From Burkholderia sp. Leaf177 (GTDB lineage: Bacteria; Pseudomonadota; Gammaproteobacteria; Burkholderiales; Burkholderiaceae), in the NCBI RefSeq assembly GCF_001424345.1, contig NZ_LMPF01000025.1:202391-266390 (forward strand): a DNA stretch of 64,000 bases, written 5' to 3'. The translations under genes were made by a program, and so were the position numbers. The notes beneath the pieces are model-generated. The model saw only the letters and a program-made list of their open reading frames with translations. It searched no databases and was not told the origin of the DNA. Below are positions 1 through 8,878 of the stretch, in pieces. How positions within the stretch are numbered: position 1 is the stretch's first letter; every line of letters starts with the position of its first letter.

Positions 1-505
1 AACGGCGACAAAGAAACGAAGCAAAGAAAACGCCTCTCAACCGCTAATTCTTAAGTGTCCACAGCGTGCAATGACTACTACGTGGCACGCAAGAAGCACC
101 CTCAGCGCATAACCCCGTCCTGTTGAAACCCTCCCCCTCCGTTCACGGCAACCCACACGCTTCGCCACCAGTGTGAGAATCCATTAACCAGGCCTCCGCG
201 CTACGCGCGCTGGCGCCCAAGTGAATAGCCGCAGTGCTGGCGGCGAGGTCTGCGTTCAAAATGCGGTGAACCGGTTATGGGCTCAACCCGTTGTTATGTC
301 TGGAACAGGTTTCCGTATTAACGGATTCCGACACTGGTGGCGAAGCGTGTGGGTATCTGTTGGCGGAGGGGGAGGGTTTCAGCGGGGCGTGGTTATGCGC
401 TGAGGGTGCTTCTTGCGTGCCACGCAGTTAAAGACTGCACGCTGTGGACACTTAAGAATTAGCGGTTGGAAGGCGTTTTCTTTGCTTCGTTTCTTTTTCG
501 CCGTT
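1..505. repeat. Large imperfect inverted repeat, two ~190-bp arms around a ~125-bp centre
   Basis: Bases 1-190 and 316-505 are reverse complements over almost their whole length. Near-identical blocks at 1-70, 81-114, 125-140 and 151-174 of the left arm match the right arm. They are separated by divergent stretches of about 10 bases (71-80, 115-124, 141-150). The arms end at the window edge (AACGGCG at 1, CGCCGTT at 499-505), so the element may extend upstream. No convincing gene lies inside. It resembles an interspersed intergenic repeat, but the family is not recognised. Confidence 0.85.
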
Positions 506-526
506 GTGGAAAAAGAAATGAAGTCC

Positions 527-543
527 CGCCACGGACAGTGGCG
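527..543. other. Short hairpin beside the inverted repeat
   Basis: CGCCAC (527-532) and GTGGCG (538-543) form a perfect 6-bp stem with a 5-base loop, just outside the right arm of the repeat. It may belong to the same element. The rest of 506-650 shows no gene. Confidence 0.4.
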
Positions 544-652
544 AAAGGTGCTAAAAAAATCAGCTAAGACGGAGCGCGCGAGAACTTAAAAAGCAACAAC
601 CCGGTATTAACCTTGCGACCCCTTACGGGGCGCGCCTCTGGAAAATACCCTC

Positions 653-680
653 TTGACTCCGCCAGCCCTTGGAATATTGT
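653..680 (+). promoter_or_regulatory. Candidate sigma-70 promoter of frc
   Basis: TTGACT (653-658) and TATTGT (675-680) are separated by 16 bases and lie about 60 bases upstream of the frc start. Hexamer matches are moderate. No strong ribosome binding site is visible between this site and the ATG. Confidence 0.35.
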
Positions 681-742
681 ATATCACAGCAAAGCACGAC
701 CCCCAAGCGGCAGCATCTAAAAACCCACGTCCACGAGACCCT

Positions 743-1990
743 ATGAGCAAAGCCCTCACTGGCGTACGAATCCTCGACTTCACGCACGTCCAGTCAGGCC
801 CGACCTGCACCCAACTCCTGGCGTGGTTCGGCGCCGACGTCATCAAGGTCGAGCGCGCGGGCATTGGCGACATCACCCGCGAACAACTCCGCGACATCCC
901 CGACGCCGACAGCCTCTATTTCACGATGCTGAATCACAACAAGCGCTCGGTCACCATCGATACGAAAAATCCGGAAGGCAAGAAGGTCCTCGAATCGCTC
1001 GTGAAAAGCTGCGACGTGCTCGTCGAAAACTTCGCGCCGGGCGCGCTCGACCGCATGGGTTTTACGTGGGAACGCATCCAGGAACTAAATCCGAAGATGA
1101 TCGTTGCGTCGGTGAAAGGCTTTGGTCCCGGGCCCTACGAGGATTGCAAAGTCTACGAGAACGTCGCTCAGTGCGCGGGAGGCGCGGCATCGACGACCGG
1201 TTTCGATGACGGACCGCCCGTTGTCAGCGGCGCCCAGATCGGCGACTCGGGAACGGGGCTGCACTTGGCGCTCGGGATTGTCACCGCGCTTTATCAGCGC
1301 AACACAACAGGCCGCGGCCAGAAAGTGCTCGCGGCCATGCAGGACGGTGTGCTCAATCTTTGCCGCGTGAAACTGCGCGATCAGCAGCGCCTCGAACGCA
1401 CCGGCGTGATGAAGGAATATCCGCAATATCCGAACGGCGAATTCGGCGATGCCGTGCCGCGCGCGGGCAATGCGTCCGGCGGCGGCCAGCCCGGTTGGAT
1501 CCTGAAATGCAAGGGCTGGGAAACGGACCCGAACGCGTACATCTACTTCATCACGCAGGCGCCCGTGTGGGGCGAAATATGCAAGGTGATCGGCAAGCCG
1601 GAGTGGATCGATCATCCGGACTTCAGCACGGCGGCAGCGAGGCTTCCTCATCTGAAGGATATCTTCGCCGAGATCGAACAATGGACCATGACCAAGTCCA
1701 AGTTCGATGCCATGGAGATCCTGAATCAACACGACATTCCGTGCGGACCAATCCTCTCGATGAAGGAAATCGCCGAGGACACGTCGTTGCGAAAGACCGG
1801 GACGATCGTGGAAGTGGATCATCCGGTGCGGGGCAAATATCTGACCGTCGGCAACCCGATCAAGCTCTCCGATAGCCCCACGGACGTCACGCGCTCACCG
1901 CTTCTCGGCGAACACACGGATGAAGTCATGACGGAGCTCGGCTACACGCCCGACCAGATCGCGACGCTCCGCAGCCTGGGCGCGATCTAG
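743..1990 (+). CDS. frc: Formyl-CoA:oxalate CoA-transferase
   Basis: A class III CoA-transferase that exchanges CoA between formyl-CoA and oxalate, the first step of oxalate catabolism and acid tolerance. The 415-residue product matches remembered E. coli Frc (416 aa) nearly end to end, including LDFTHVQSGP near the start, NLCRVKLRDQQRL, and GNASGGGQPGWILKCKGWE in the middle. The catalytic aspartate lies in GDSGTG (about Asp168, equivalent to Asp169 of the family). The reading frame is open 30 codons further upstream, but ATG 743 gives the family N-terminus. The usual partner, oxalyl-CoA decarboxylase, is not in the window. Confidence 0.95.
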   Translation: MSKALTGVRILDFTHVQSGPTCTQLLAWFGADVIKVERAGIGDITREQLRDIPDADSLYFTMLNHNKRSVTIDTKNPEGKKVLESLVKSCDVLVENFAPGALDRMGFTWERIQELNPKMIVASVKGFGPGPYEDCKVYENVAQCAGGAASTTGFDDGPPVVSGAQIGDSGTGLHLALGIVTALYQRNTTGRGQKVLAAMQDGVLNLCRVKLRDQQRLERTGVMKEYPQYPNGEFGDAVPRAGNASGGGQPGWILKCKGWETDPNAYIYFITQAPVWGEICKVIGKPEWIDHPDFSTAAARLPHLKDIFAEIEQWTMTKSKFDAMEILNQHDIPCGPILSMKEIAEDTSLRKTGTIVEVDHPVRGKYLTVGNPIKLSDSPTDVTRSPLLGEHTDEVMTELGYTPDQIATLRSLGAI

Positions 1991-2103
1991 TTTATTTGCG
2001 CGTCTTTCATGCGCGGATGCGCGCTTTCCGCAATGGCGCCGCGCACAGGAATTCGATACCTTCGTGACGTTGAATCAACAATCTTTCTGACACGGATACA
2101 TCG

Positions 2104-2847
2104 ATGCTCGACGGAGTCTGGTGTGCGCTAGCGGTGATTGCATCGGTACAAAGTCTGCGTACGCCGGGCGCAATATCGCCGGCGCGGCAACAAGCATTGC
2201 GCGATGCCGCCGGCGTCGGCACGGCCGTGATCGTGGCCTACGCCATGGCGACAGGATTTGAGTCGATGCTCGTCGCGCTCGCCATCGCGGCGTTTGCCGT
2301 ATTCACGCCGAGGTTCGGAAAGGCCACGACGGCATCGCTGCAAAGCGCGCTGGCGTTGGCGGCGCTGGCGTCGGCATCGGCGGATCGCGCATTAGGAATC
2401 GATACCGGCGCCTCGCTCGGATGGACCGCGCTGGGTGGGTTATCGGCCGTGGCGGTGGTTTTTGTCGCGGGATATTTGCGGGTCGGTTCGCGTTTCCGCG
2501 TGCTCGACAACGTCTTCCAGAACGCATCCGCCAGCGCCATGCACTTCGCTTGCGCGGCGTTGTGCACGGTCATCGCTTACACGGCGGGGTTCGAGGGCGG
2601 GGCGGTCGCGGTGGTGATCATCGGCGCAATGATCGCGCTGATCGGCGCCTATCTCGCGATGGCGCTCGCGGACCGCGCGTACCCGGTGTTTATCGCTGCG
2701 TTGAATGGCTATGCGGCGTGCTCGGTCGTCGCGGCGGGCGTTGGACTGGCGAACGGCGCGCTGGTCGTGACGGGCGTCGCGCTCGTGCTGGGATGCGTGG
2801 CCGCGTGCACGAGCGTGGTTCCGTCGCGGGTATCGAGCAAAAAGTAG
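2104..2847 (+). CDS. PntB-like integral membrane protein without NADP-binding domain
   Basis: A 247-residue, strongly hydrophobic protein with about seven or eight predicted membrane segments. Its C-terminal third (NGYAACSVVAAGVGLANGAL onward) lines up with the membrane domain of the transhydrogenase beta subunit PntB, which reads roughly [21 protein letters not shown] followed by a G-rich helix. The N-terminal half fits the first PntB helices in hydrophobicity and spacing. The soluble NADP(H)-binding domain of PntB is absent, and no pntA is nearby. It could be a degenerate or specialised derivative. The assignment rests on remembered sequences. No clear ribosome binding site precedes the ATG. 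It follows frc in the same direction. Confidence 0.55.
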   Translation: MLDGVWCALAVIASVQSLRTPGAISPARQQALRDAAGVGTAVIVAYAMATGFESMLVALAIAAFAVFTPRFGKATTASLQSALALAALASASADRALGIDTGASLGWTALGGLSAVAVVFVAGYLRVGSRFRVLDNVFQNASASAMHFACAALCTVIAYTAGFEGGAVAVVIIGAMIALIGAYLAMALADRAYPVFIAALNGYAACSVVAAGVGLANGALVVTGVALVLGCVAACTSVVPSRVSSKK

Positions 2848-2929
2848 AAAAAGAGGCGTGGCGTTACCATGACGGCGTTTCCCGCATTCGTCGTTTGCCC
2901 GACTCCCAAATGCTCAAGCCGCCCAGCCG

Positions 2930-4177
2930 ATGATCGACGAATCCCGCAGCAACGCGGCGCCCTATTTTCCCGCATCGAGTGAAACCCGTTCCCGGCGTTC
3001 TACGCTGGTGCTTGCGGCGGGTTTATCGTTTGGAACCGCCATTGCGCTCGGCCTTACGCGCTTCTCTTACGCGCTGCTTTTGCCCGCCATGAAAGCCGAC
3101 CTCGGCTGGAGTTTTGCGCAGGCCGGCGCCATGAACACCGCGAACGCCATCGGTTATCTGCTCGGCGCGCTGACCTTCCCGCTGTTGTCGCGCCGCTTTC
3201 CTGCGGGTGTGTGTTTTATCGGCGGATGCGTTCTGACCGCGTTGTTGATGATCGCGGGCGGTCTCGTTTCCGATACCCACGCGCTGCTTGTTCAACGTGT
3301 CGTGACCGGCATGACGAGCGCGTCGATATTCGTCGGCGGAAGCGTGCTTGCCGCGCGGCTTGCATCGGCTCATCCACTCGATGCCGGCCTTGTCCTCGGC
3401 CTTTATTACGGCGGCGCGGGCGTCGGGATCATTGCCGCGGCGCTGCTGGTTCCGGTCACGACATTGCCCGGCATGCATGGCTGGCAATGGGCGTGGTTCG
3501 CGCTTGCGGCGGCGTGCGGCGTGGCTTCGATCGCGGCCATTGCAGCGGCACGCAAGATTGGGATCCACGATGTTGCGCCGGTCGCCGGTGCGGGAAACAT
3601 GATCGCTTCCGCGCGCCTGCCGTGGACTCGACTCGGTTACATGCTTACCGGCTACGGCCTTTTCGGCGTCGGGTATATCGGCTACATGACGTTCCTGATC
3701 GCGCTGCTTCGAGCTGCAGGAATGAGCTCGGCGGTGGTGACGGCGTTTTATGTGCTGCTCGGCGTGGCGACGATCGGCTCTGCGCGAATCTGGTCGGGCT
3801 TGCTCAATCGCATGCGCGGCGGCCAGGCGCTGGCCGTATTCAACGGCGTCCTCGCATTCGCCACGATAATGCCGGCGGTTTTCGCGCAACCGGCCGTTGC
3901 GTTCGTTTCGGGCGCGCTATTCGGCGCGACGTTTTTATCGGCGGTGGCATCGACGACCGCGTTCGTGCGGCACAACCTTCCCGCTGCGCAATGGACACGC
4001 GGGATCGGCGCGTTCACGATCGTGTTCGCGTTCGGGCAGATTGTGGGGCCGGTCGTGATCGGCTGGATTTCGGATGGTGCGGGCCTCGCGCGCGGACTGA
4101 TGTATTCATCCGCCATGCTTGCGGCCGGCGCGGTGTTGGCGGCATTGCAAAAGCCTTTGCAAAACAAACGTGCATAA
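2930..4177 (+). CDS. YbfB/YjiJ-family MFS transporter
   Basis: A 415-residue major facilitator with about 12 membrane segments. The first cytoplasmic half carries LTRFSYALLLPAMKADLGWS followed by MNTANAIGYLLGAL, typical of the YbfB/YjiJ (MFS_4) family, whose substrates are mostly unknown. It lies 82 bases after the PntB-like gene in the same direction and ends at a strong hairpin shared with the convergent DUF4148 gene. A role in aromatic or organic acid export is possible but not shown by the sequence. Confidence 0.85.
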   Translation: MIDESRSNAAPYFPASSETRSRRSTLVLAAGLSFGTAIALGLTRFSYALLLPAMKADLGWSFAQAGAMNTANAIGYLLGALTFPLLSRRFPAGVCFIGGCVLTALLMIAGGLVSDTHALLVQRVVTGMTSASIFVGGSVLAARLASAHPLDAGLVLGLYYGGAGVGIIAAALLVPVTTLPGMHGWQWAWFALAAACGVASIAAIAAARKIGIHDVAPVAGAGNMIASARLPWTRLGYMLTGYGLFGVGYIGYMTFLIALLRAAGMSSAVVTAFYVLLGVATIGSARIWSGLLNRMRGGQALAVFNGVLAFATIMPAVFAQPAVAFVSGALFGATFLSAVASTTAFVRHNLPAAQWTRGIGAFTIVFAFGQIVGPVVIGWISDGAGLARGLMYSSAMLAAGAVLAALQKPLQNKRA

Positions 4178-4214
4178 AAAATCGCCCACGCCTTCAAGCG
4201 ATGAGCGATTTTTT
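4176..4214. terminator. Bidirectional terminator between MFS and DUF4148 genes
   Basis: AAAAAATCGC (4176-4185) pairs perfectly with GCGATTTTTT (4205-4214), giving a T tract in either direction. It overlaps the last codons of the MFS gene and precedes the stop of the convergent gene. Confidence 0.6.
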
Positions 4215-4268
4215 CAAGCTTTCGTATTTCAGAGTCAGAGCTTCGCGTTTCAGACTTCGCGCGAAAGA

Positions 4269-4595
4269 TTAATGACCGAAGTAAATCGAATGTTGTTGAA
4301 TCGGCGATGCCGGCGCCAATGTCGCGCGCATTCCAGATGCAGACGTGCCGCTCGTCGACGGACCATACGACTGCGCTTCCACGCCGTTGGCGGCGTCAAT
4401 GCGTTGCTGCGCGGCTTGCAAGCCTTGCGGGTAGTAATTGTCGTTCGTCGCCGGGTTATAACCGGCCTTTTCGAGCGCGCTCAACTGGGCGCGCACTTCA
4501 GCGCGGGTAACGGGTGCATCGCTTTGAGCGAAGGCAAAAGTCGGTGCTGCAAGAGCCGATGTAATCAGCAAAGCGGGAAGAAGTGACTTGGTCAT
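4269..4595 (-). CDS. DUF4148 exported protein
   Basis: A 108-residue secreted protein of the DUF4148 family, abundant in Burkholderiaceae and of unknown function. A signal peptide (about residues 1-23, ending near TFAFAQS) is followed by the family motif TRAEVRAQLSALEKAGYNPA and a Tyr-Pro segment. GGAGG sits 6 bases before the ATG, a strong ribosome binding site. It is monocistronic, with about 220 bases of AT-rich promoter region behind it (4596-4815). Confidence 0.9.
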   Translation of the reverse strand: MTKSLLPALLITSALAAPTFAFAQSDAPVTRAEVRAQLSALEKAGYNPATNDNYYPQGLQAAQQRIDAANGVEAQSYGPSTSGTSASGMRATLAPASPIQQHSIYFGH

Positions 4596-4815
4596 GATGA
4601 ACCTCCAGAGTTCTGTTTTTTCGCTGTTTCGAGTAATGCGCTGCAGACTCGTTTTTACTTCTGCATCCGCAACCTTTGAAACCAGTCTAGGCCTCCTATT
4701 AACGATATAAAACGATAGTTTCGTCGAAAGATATTTGTTGTTTCGGCAACAATAAAGCGGCGGGAAATCAGCATCGCTTAAGTTTCAGTGCAGTTAATTC
4801 GTGATCAACGTCGAA

Positions 4816-5715
4816 TCATTGCGACGTACGAAAGTGTTCCGCCAGAAAGTCGATAAACGCGCGAATCCGCGCCGGCTGATTCCGGCGGCTCGGATAGTAG
4901 ACAAACAGATCGGCCGGCGGCAGAAGGAACTCGGGCAGCACGACTTTCAGCCGGCCACTCTCGAGATACTTGGCGAGATCCCACTCGGAGCGAATGGATA
5001 TGCCATGTCCATCGAGCGCCCATCCGAGAACGATATCACCGTCGTTACTCGACAATCCGCCTGGCACTTTCACCGCAACCGTCTCGCCGTCGCGCGTGAA
5101 ACGCCATACGCCATAGGCGTCGTCGTTCTGCCTGTGAAGAATGGTCCTGTGCCGCGCGAGGTCGCTCAGCGCGGCGGGATTGCCATGCCGTTGCAAATAC
5201 GTCGGCGACGCACACAGAAAGCGCCGGTTCGACATGATGCGGCGCGCGTTGAGCCGGGTATCGGGCAGGGCGCCGAAGCGGATTGCGAGATCGAATCCGT
5301 GCTCGACAATATCGATGGGCCGATCCGTCACGTCGAGTTGAACTTCGACTTGCGGATAACGCTGCACGAACGCGGAGACGAGTGGCGCAATTGTCGTGCG
5401 CCCGAATCCTAGCGATGCATTCACGCGCAAGATGCCACGAGGAGCTTCCCGGCTGCGCGATACCGCGTCTTCCATCTCCCGCATTGCAGCAAGAATGCGT
5501 GTGGCATGACGCAGATAAGTATCGCCTTCGTCGGTCAGGCTGGTGCTGCGCGTGGTGCGATTCACGAGCCTCACGCCCAGGCGCTGTTCCATCAATGCAA
5601 GCCGACGCGTGGCGGCCGGAGGCGTAAGGTCGAGCGCGCGCGCGGCCGCCGACAAGCTGCCAAGGCGCGCAAGCTGAACGAAAAATTCGAGATCCGATGT
5701 GCCGTCGTTCTTCAC
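4816..5715 (-). CDS. LysR-family regulator, divergent from the tartrate dehydratase gene
   Basis: A 299-residue LysR-type regulator with a winged helix-turn-helix at residues 7-65 (SLSAAARALDLTPPAATRRL) and a periplasmic-binding-like effector domain. The sequence resembles the DmlR group, which controls malate and tartrate dehydrogenases. It is transcribed away from the D-tartrate dehydratase gene, with 124 bases between them. By the usual LysR arrangement it probably controls that operon and itself, with tartrate or malate as a plausible effector (inference). Confidence 0.9.
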   Translation of the reverse strand: MKNDGTSDLEFFVQLARLGSLSAAARALDLTPPAATRRLALMEQRLGVRLVNRTTRSTSLTDEGDTYLRHATRILAAMREMEDAVSRSREAPRGILRVNASLGFGRTTIAPLVSAFVQRYPQVEVQLDVTDRPIDIVEHGFDLAIRFGALPDTRLNARRIMSNRRFLCASPTYLQRHGNPAALSDLARHRTILHRQNDDAYGVWRFTRDGETVAVKVPGGLSSNDGDIVLGWALDGHGISIRSEWDLAKYLESGRLKVVLPEFLLPPADLFVYYPSRRNQPARIRAFIDFLAEHFRTSQ

Positions 5716-5789
5716 TTAAACTGAATAATCAAATGAGTACCGGTGAAGTGTAACGCGCTGGCGCGCGCGTAAGCTTCGTTTATCGGCTG

Positions 5790-5801
5790 AAGCACGTGCT
5801 T
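5790..5801. promoter_or_regulatory. Perfect 12-bp palindrome in the LysR/tartrate dehydratase gap
   Basis: AAGCACGTGCTT is perfectly symmetrical and lies 38 bases before the tartrate dehydratase start. It is a candidate operator for the divergent LysR protein, although it lacks the classical T-N11-A spacing. Confidence 0.35.
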
Positions 5802-5839
5802 GAGCGTTCACTTAGTCCAGCAATCAAGGAGACAGGCAC

Positions 5840-7006
5840 ATGAAAATTGTGGAGATTCGCGAGCAGACTATTCCCATCAGTTCATCCATCCGTAATGCGT
5901 ATATCGATTTCAGCAAGATGACGCTGAGTTTGGTGGCGGTGATCACGGACGTGATCCGTGATGGCAAACCTGTAGTGGGTTACGGATTTAATTCGAACGG
6001 GCGCTATGGCCAGGGCAAGCTGATGCGCGAGCGTTTCATTCCGCGCGTGCTCGAAGCCGATCCGGATTCGCTGGTCGATGCATCGGGCAGCAATCTCGAT
6101 CCGCACAAGGTCTGGGCAACGATGTTCACCAACGAGAAACCGGGTGGACATGGTGAGCGGTCCGTAGCAATCGGCACCATCGACATGGCCGTGTGGGACG
6201 CGGTGGCGAAGATCGAAGACAAGCCGCTGTTCCAGCTGCTGGCCGAACGTTATGGCAACGGCACGCCGGATCGCAAGGTCTTCGTTTATGCAGCAGGCGG
6301 TTATTACTATCCCGGTCAGGATTACAGCAAGCTGAAAGACGAGATGCGCAGCTACATCGACCGCGGTTATACCGTGGTCAAGAAGAAGATTGGCGGCGGG
6401 TCGCTTGACGAGGATCTGCGTCGTATCGATGCCGTGCTTTCAGTGCTGCAGGACGGTCAGAAACTTGCAGTAGATGCTAACGGCCGCTTCGATCTCGATA
6501 CCGCCATTCAGTACGCCAAGGCGCTCTCGCAATACGATCTGTTCTGGTACGAAGAAGCCGGTGATCCGCTGGATTTCGAGCTTCAGGCAACGCTGCGCAA
6601 TTACTACGACAAACCCATGGCGACGGGCGAAAATTTGTTCTCGATGCAAGATGCGCGTAACCTCATTCGCTATGGCGGCATGCGCGCGGATCGCGATTAC
6701 CTGCAATTCGATTGCGCGCTCAGCTATGGACTGGTCGAGTACCTTCGCACGCTCGATATGCTGCATCAGCATGGCTGGTCGCCTTCGCGTTGCATTCCAC
6801 ATGGCGGGCATCAGATGTCGTTGAACATTGCGGCCGGTCTCGGCCTTGGCGGCAACGAATCGTATCCGGACCTGTTCCAGCCATTCGGCGGTTTTCCAGA
6901 TGGCGTGAAAGTGGTCGATGGTCATGTGACCTTGCCCGAGCTTCCCGGCATCGGCTTTGAAGGGAAAAGCGATTTGTATGCGCACATGCAGGCGTTATCG
7001 GCGTAA
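5840..7006 (+). CDS. tarD: D(-)-tartrate dehydratase, enolase superfamily
   Basis: Converts D-tartrate to oxaloacetate and water using Mg2+. The 388-residue protein is very close over its full length to the characterised Bradyrhizobium enzyme as remembered. Active-site residues are all visible: Lys183 in the KxK motif, metal ligands Asp212 (VDANGRF), Glu238 (WYEEAGDP) and Glu264 (TGENLF), and His321 (IPHGGHQMSLN). AAGGAG precedes the ATG by 8 bases. The malic enzyme gene follows after 47 bases, so the pair can carry tartrate via oxaloacetate to pyruvate. Confidence 0.93.
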   Translation: MKIVEIREQTIPISSSIRNAYIDFSKMTLSLVAVITDVIRDGKPVVGYGFNSNGRYGQGKLMRERFIPRVLEADPDSLVDASGSNLDPHKVWATMFTNEKPGGHGERSVAIGTIDMAVWDAVAKIEDKPLFQLLAERYGNGTPDRKVFVYAAGGYYYPGQDYSKLKDEMRSYIDRGYTVVKKKIGGGSLDEDLRRIDAVLSVLQDGQKLAVDANGRFDLDTAIQYAKALSQYDLFWYEEAGDPLDFELQATLRNYYDKPMATGENLFSMQDARNLIRYGGMRADRDYLQFDCALSYGLVEYLRTLDMLHQHGWSPSRCIPHGGHQMSLNIAAGLGLGGNESYPDLFQPFGGFPDGVKVVDGHVTLPELPGIGFEGKSDLYAHMQALSA

Positions 7007-7053
7007 GCGCTGACTTTGGAGTCGTCCACAAACATCAGGCACAGGAGACTGAC

Positions 7054-8682
7054 ATGCAGAAACCGATCGAGCTATCCGGCCGCGACATTCTTCGCGATCC
7101 GCGTCTTAACAAAGGATCCGCGTTCACGGAGGAAGAGCGTCGCAAGTACCATCTCGAAGGGCTCTTGCCGCCCGGATCAAGCTCGCTCGAACTGCAGGTT
7201 GCGCGCACGCACACCGAACTCGCCGCGCTCGACAGCGATCTTCAAAAGTACCTGCTTCTCTCCGATCTGCAAGCGCGGAACGAGACCTTGTTCTACGCCA
7301 CGATCATGTCCGATCCGGCGACTTTCATGCCGCTGGTTTACACGCCGACAGTCGGCGAGGCATGTCAGAAATTCAATCATATTTTCCGGGCGACGCGCGG
7401 CATGTATGTGCCTATCTCGGCGCGCGGGCGCGTTAAAGAACTGCTGCAAAACTGGCCGGAGAAAGAGGTCCGGTTCATCGTGGTGACGGATGGCGAACGT
7501 ATCCTCGGACTCGGCGATCTGGGTGTGGGCGGCATGGGCATTCCTATCGGCAAGCTGTCGCTTTACACCGCATGCGCAGGCGTGCCGCCGCAATATTGCT
7601 TGCCCGTAATGCTCGATGTCGGCACGAACAATCGCGATCTTCTCGACGACCCGTTGTACCTCGGCTTGCGTCAGGAGCGGGTACGTGGCGACGAATATCA
7701 TGCGTTCGTGAACGAGTTCGTTGAAGCCGCGCTGGAGTTGCATCCGCAATGCTGCGTTCAATGGGAAGACTTCGCGAACTTCAACGCCGTGCCTTTGCTC
7801 GCTCGATACAAGGACAAGATCTGCACATATAACGACGACATCCAGGGCACTGCGGCGGTTGCTTTGGCCGGCATCTTTGCCGCGCTGCATATCTCGAAGC
7901 AGAAGCTTGTCGACCAACGTTTTCTGTTTCTCGGCGGCGGTTCGGCGGGAACGGGTATCGCCGAATTGATCAGCCAGGCAATGGTTCTGGAAGGACTGAC
8001 TATCGATGAAGCGCGTGCGCGCAATGCACTTTTCGATGTCAACGGCCTCATGGTGAAGTCGCGCGGCGACCTTGTTGATTTCCAGAAGCCGTTCGCCGTC
8101 GATCACGCGCCGGTGGACAACTTCACCGATGCCGTGAAAGCGCTGAAACCGACTGGCATCATTGGCGTGAGCACGGTGCCGAAATTGTTCAATCAGCACG
8201 TGATTGAAGCAATGGCGGAGATCAACGACCGCCCGATCATTTTTCCGTATTCCAACCCGACATCGCGTTCGGAATGCACGGCGGAAGAAGCTTATAAATG
8301 GTCGTCGGGCCGCGCAATTTTCGCGAGCGGAAGTCCGTTTCCGCCAGTGGAAATCGAAGGGCGGACGTTCGTGCCGGGTCAAGGCAACAACGTCTATATT
8401 TTCCCGGCGCTCGGCATGGCGGTTTTCGCCACACAGGCGAGCCGCGTGACTGACGAAATGTTTATTGCCGCAGCGAAGGCCGTGGCCGAGCAAGTGTCCG
8501 AAGCGAGCCTTGCGACCGGGTTGATCTATCCGCCGCAAAGCAAGATCTTCGAGGCGTCGCTGCATGTGGCTGTGCGCGTGGCCGAATGCATCTTCGATAA
8601 CGATCTCGCCCGAGTGCCGCGACCCGACGACATTACGGCGCTGATTCGCGATTGCGCTTACAAACCGGCTTATACGCTTTAG
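7054..8682 (+). CDS. maeA: NAD-dependent malic enzyme
   Basis: Oxidatively decarboxylates malate to pyruvate. Enzymes of this type also decarboxylate oxaloacetate, which fits its place behind tartrate dehydratase. The 542-residue protein has the large-subunit form of E. coli MaeA/SfcA: VYTPTVGEACQKF with the catalytic Tyr, GDLGVGGMGIPIGKL with the catalytic Lys, metal-binding YNDDIQGTAAVALAG, and nucleotide-binding FLGGGSAGTGIAELI. AGGAG lies 6 bases before the ATG. NAD rather than NADP preference is inferred from the family. Confidence 0.93.
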   Translation: MQKPIELSGRDILRDPRLNKGSAFTEEERRKYHLEGLLPPGSSSLELQVARTHTELAALDSDLQKYLLLSDLQARNETLFYATIMSDPATFMPLVYTPTVGEACQKFNHIFRATRGMYVPISARGRVKELLQNWPEKEVRFIVVTDGERILGLGDLGVGGMGIPIGKLSLYTACAGVPPQYCLPVMLDVGTNNRDLLDDPLYLGLRQERVRGDEYHAFVNEFVEAALELHPQCCVQWEDFANFNAVPLLARYKDKICTYNDDIQGTAAVALAGIFAALHISKQKLVDQRFLFLGGGSAGTGIAELISQAMVLEGLTIDEARARNALFDVNGLMVKSRGDLVDFQKPFAVDHAPVDNFTDAVKALKPTGIIGVSTVPKLFNQHVIEAMAEINDRPIIFPYSNPTSRSECTAEEAYKWSSGRAIFASGSPFPPVEIEGRTFVPGQGNNVYIFPALGMAVFATQASRVTDEMFIAAAKAVAEQVSEASLATGLIYPPQSKIFEASLHVAVRVAECIFDNDLARVPRPDDITALIRDCAYKPAYTL

Positions 8683-8878
8683 GTCAGAACGGGACGAGCT
8701 GGGTGGCCGTAAAACGTGTTAAGCCTTGCCGGGTAAGGCATTCGGCGATTTTCCGCGGCGGCCGCTCGCGAGCGGACGTTGCCGAAGTCGTAGAGAATCG
8801 CTTCCTCGATCGCCAGTTTTCGCGTAGATTTGCGACCGCGAAACAAATGTCACCCGGTAAAGTAAGAGGAATTCATTC

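Noticed and set aside
221..403. 60-codon open frame inside the inverted repeat
   Set aside because: It crosses the spacer and one arm, is of low complexity with Gly runs, and has no ribosome binding site; better explained by the repeat.
7177..8565. 462-codon frame antisense to the malic enzyme
   Set aside because: The plus-strand malic enzyme carries all family motifs; the opposite frame does not resemble anything.
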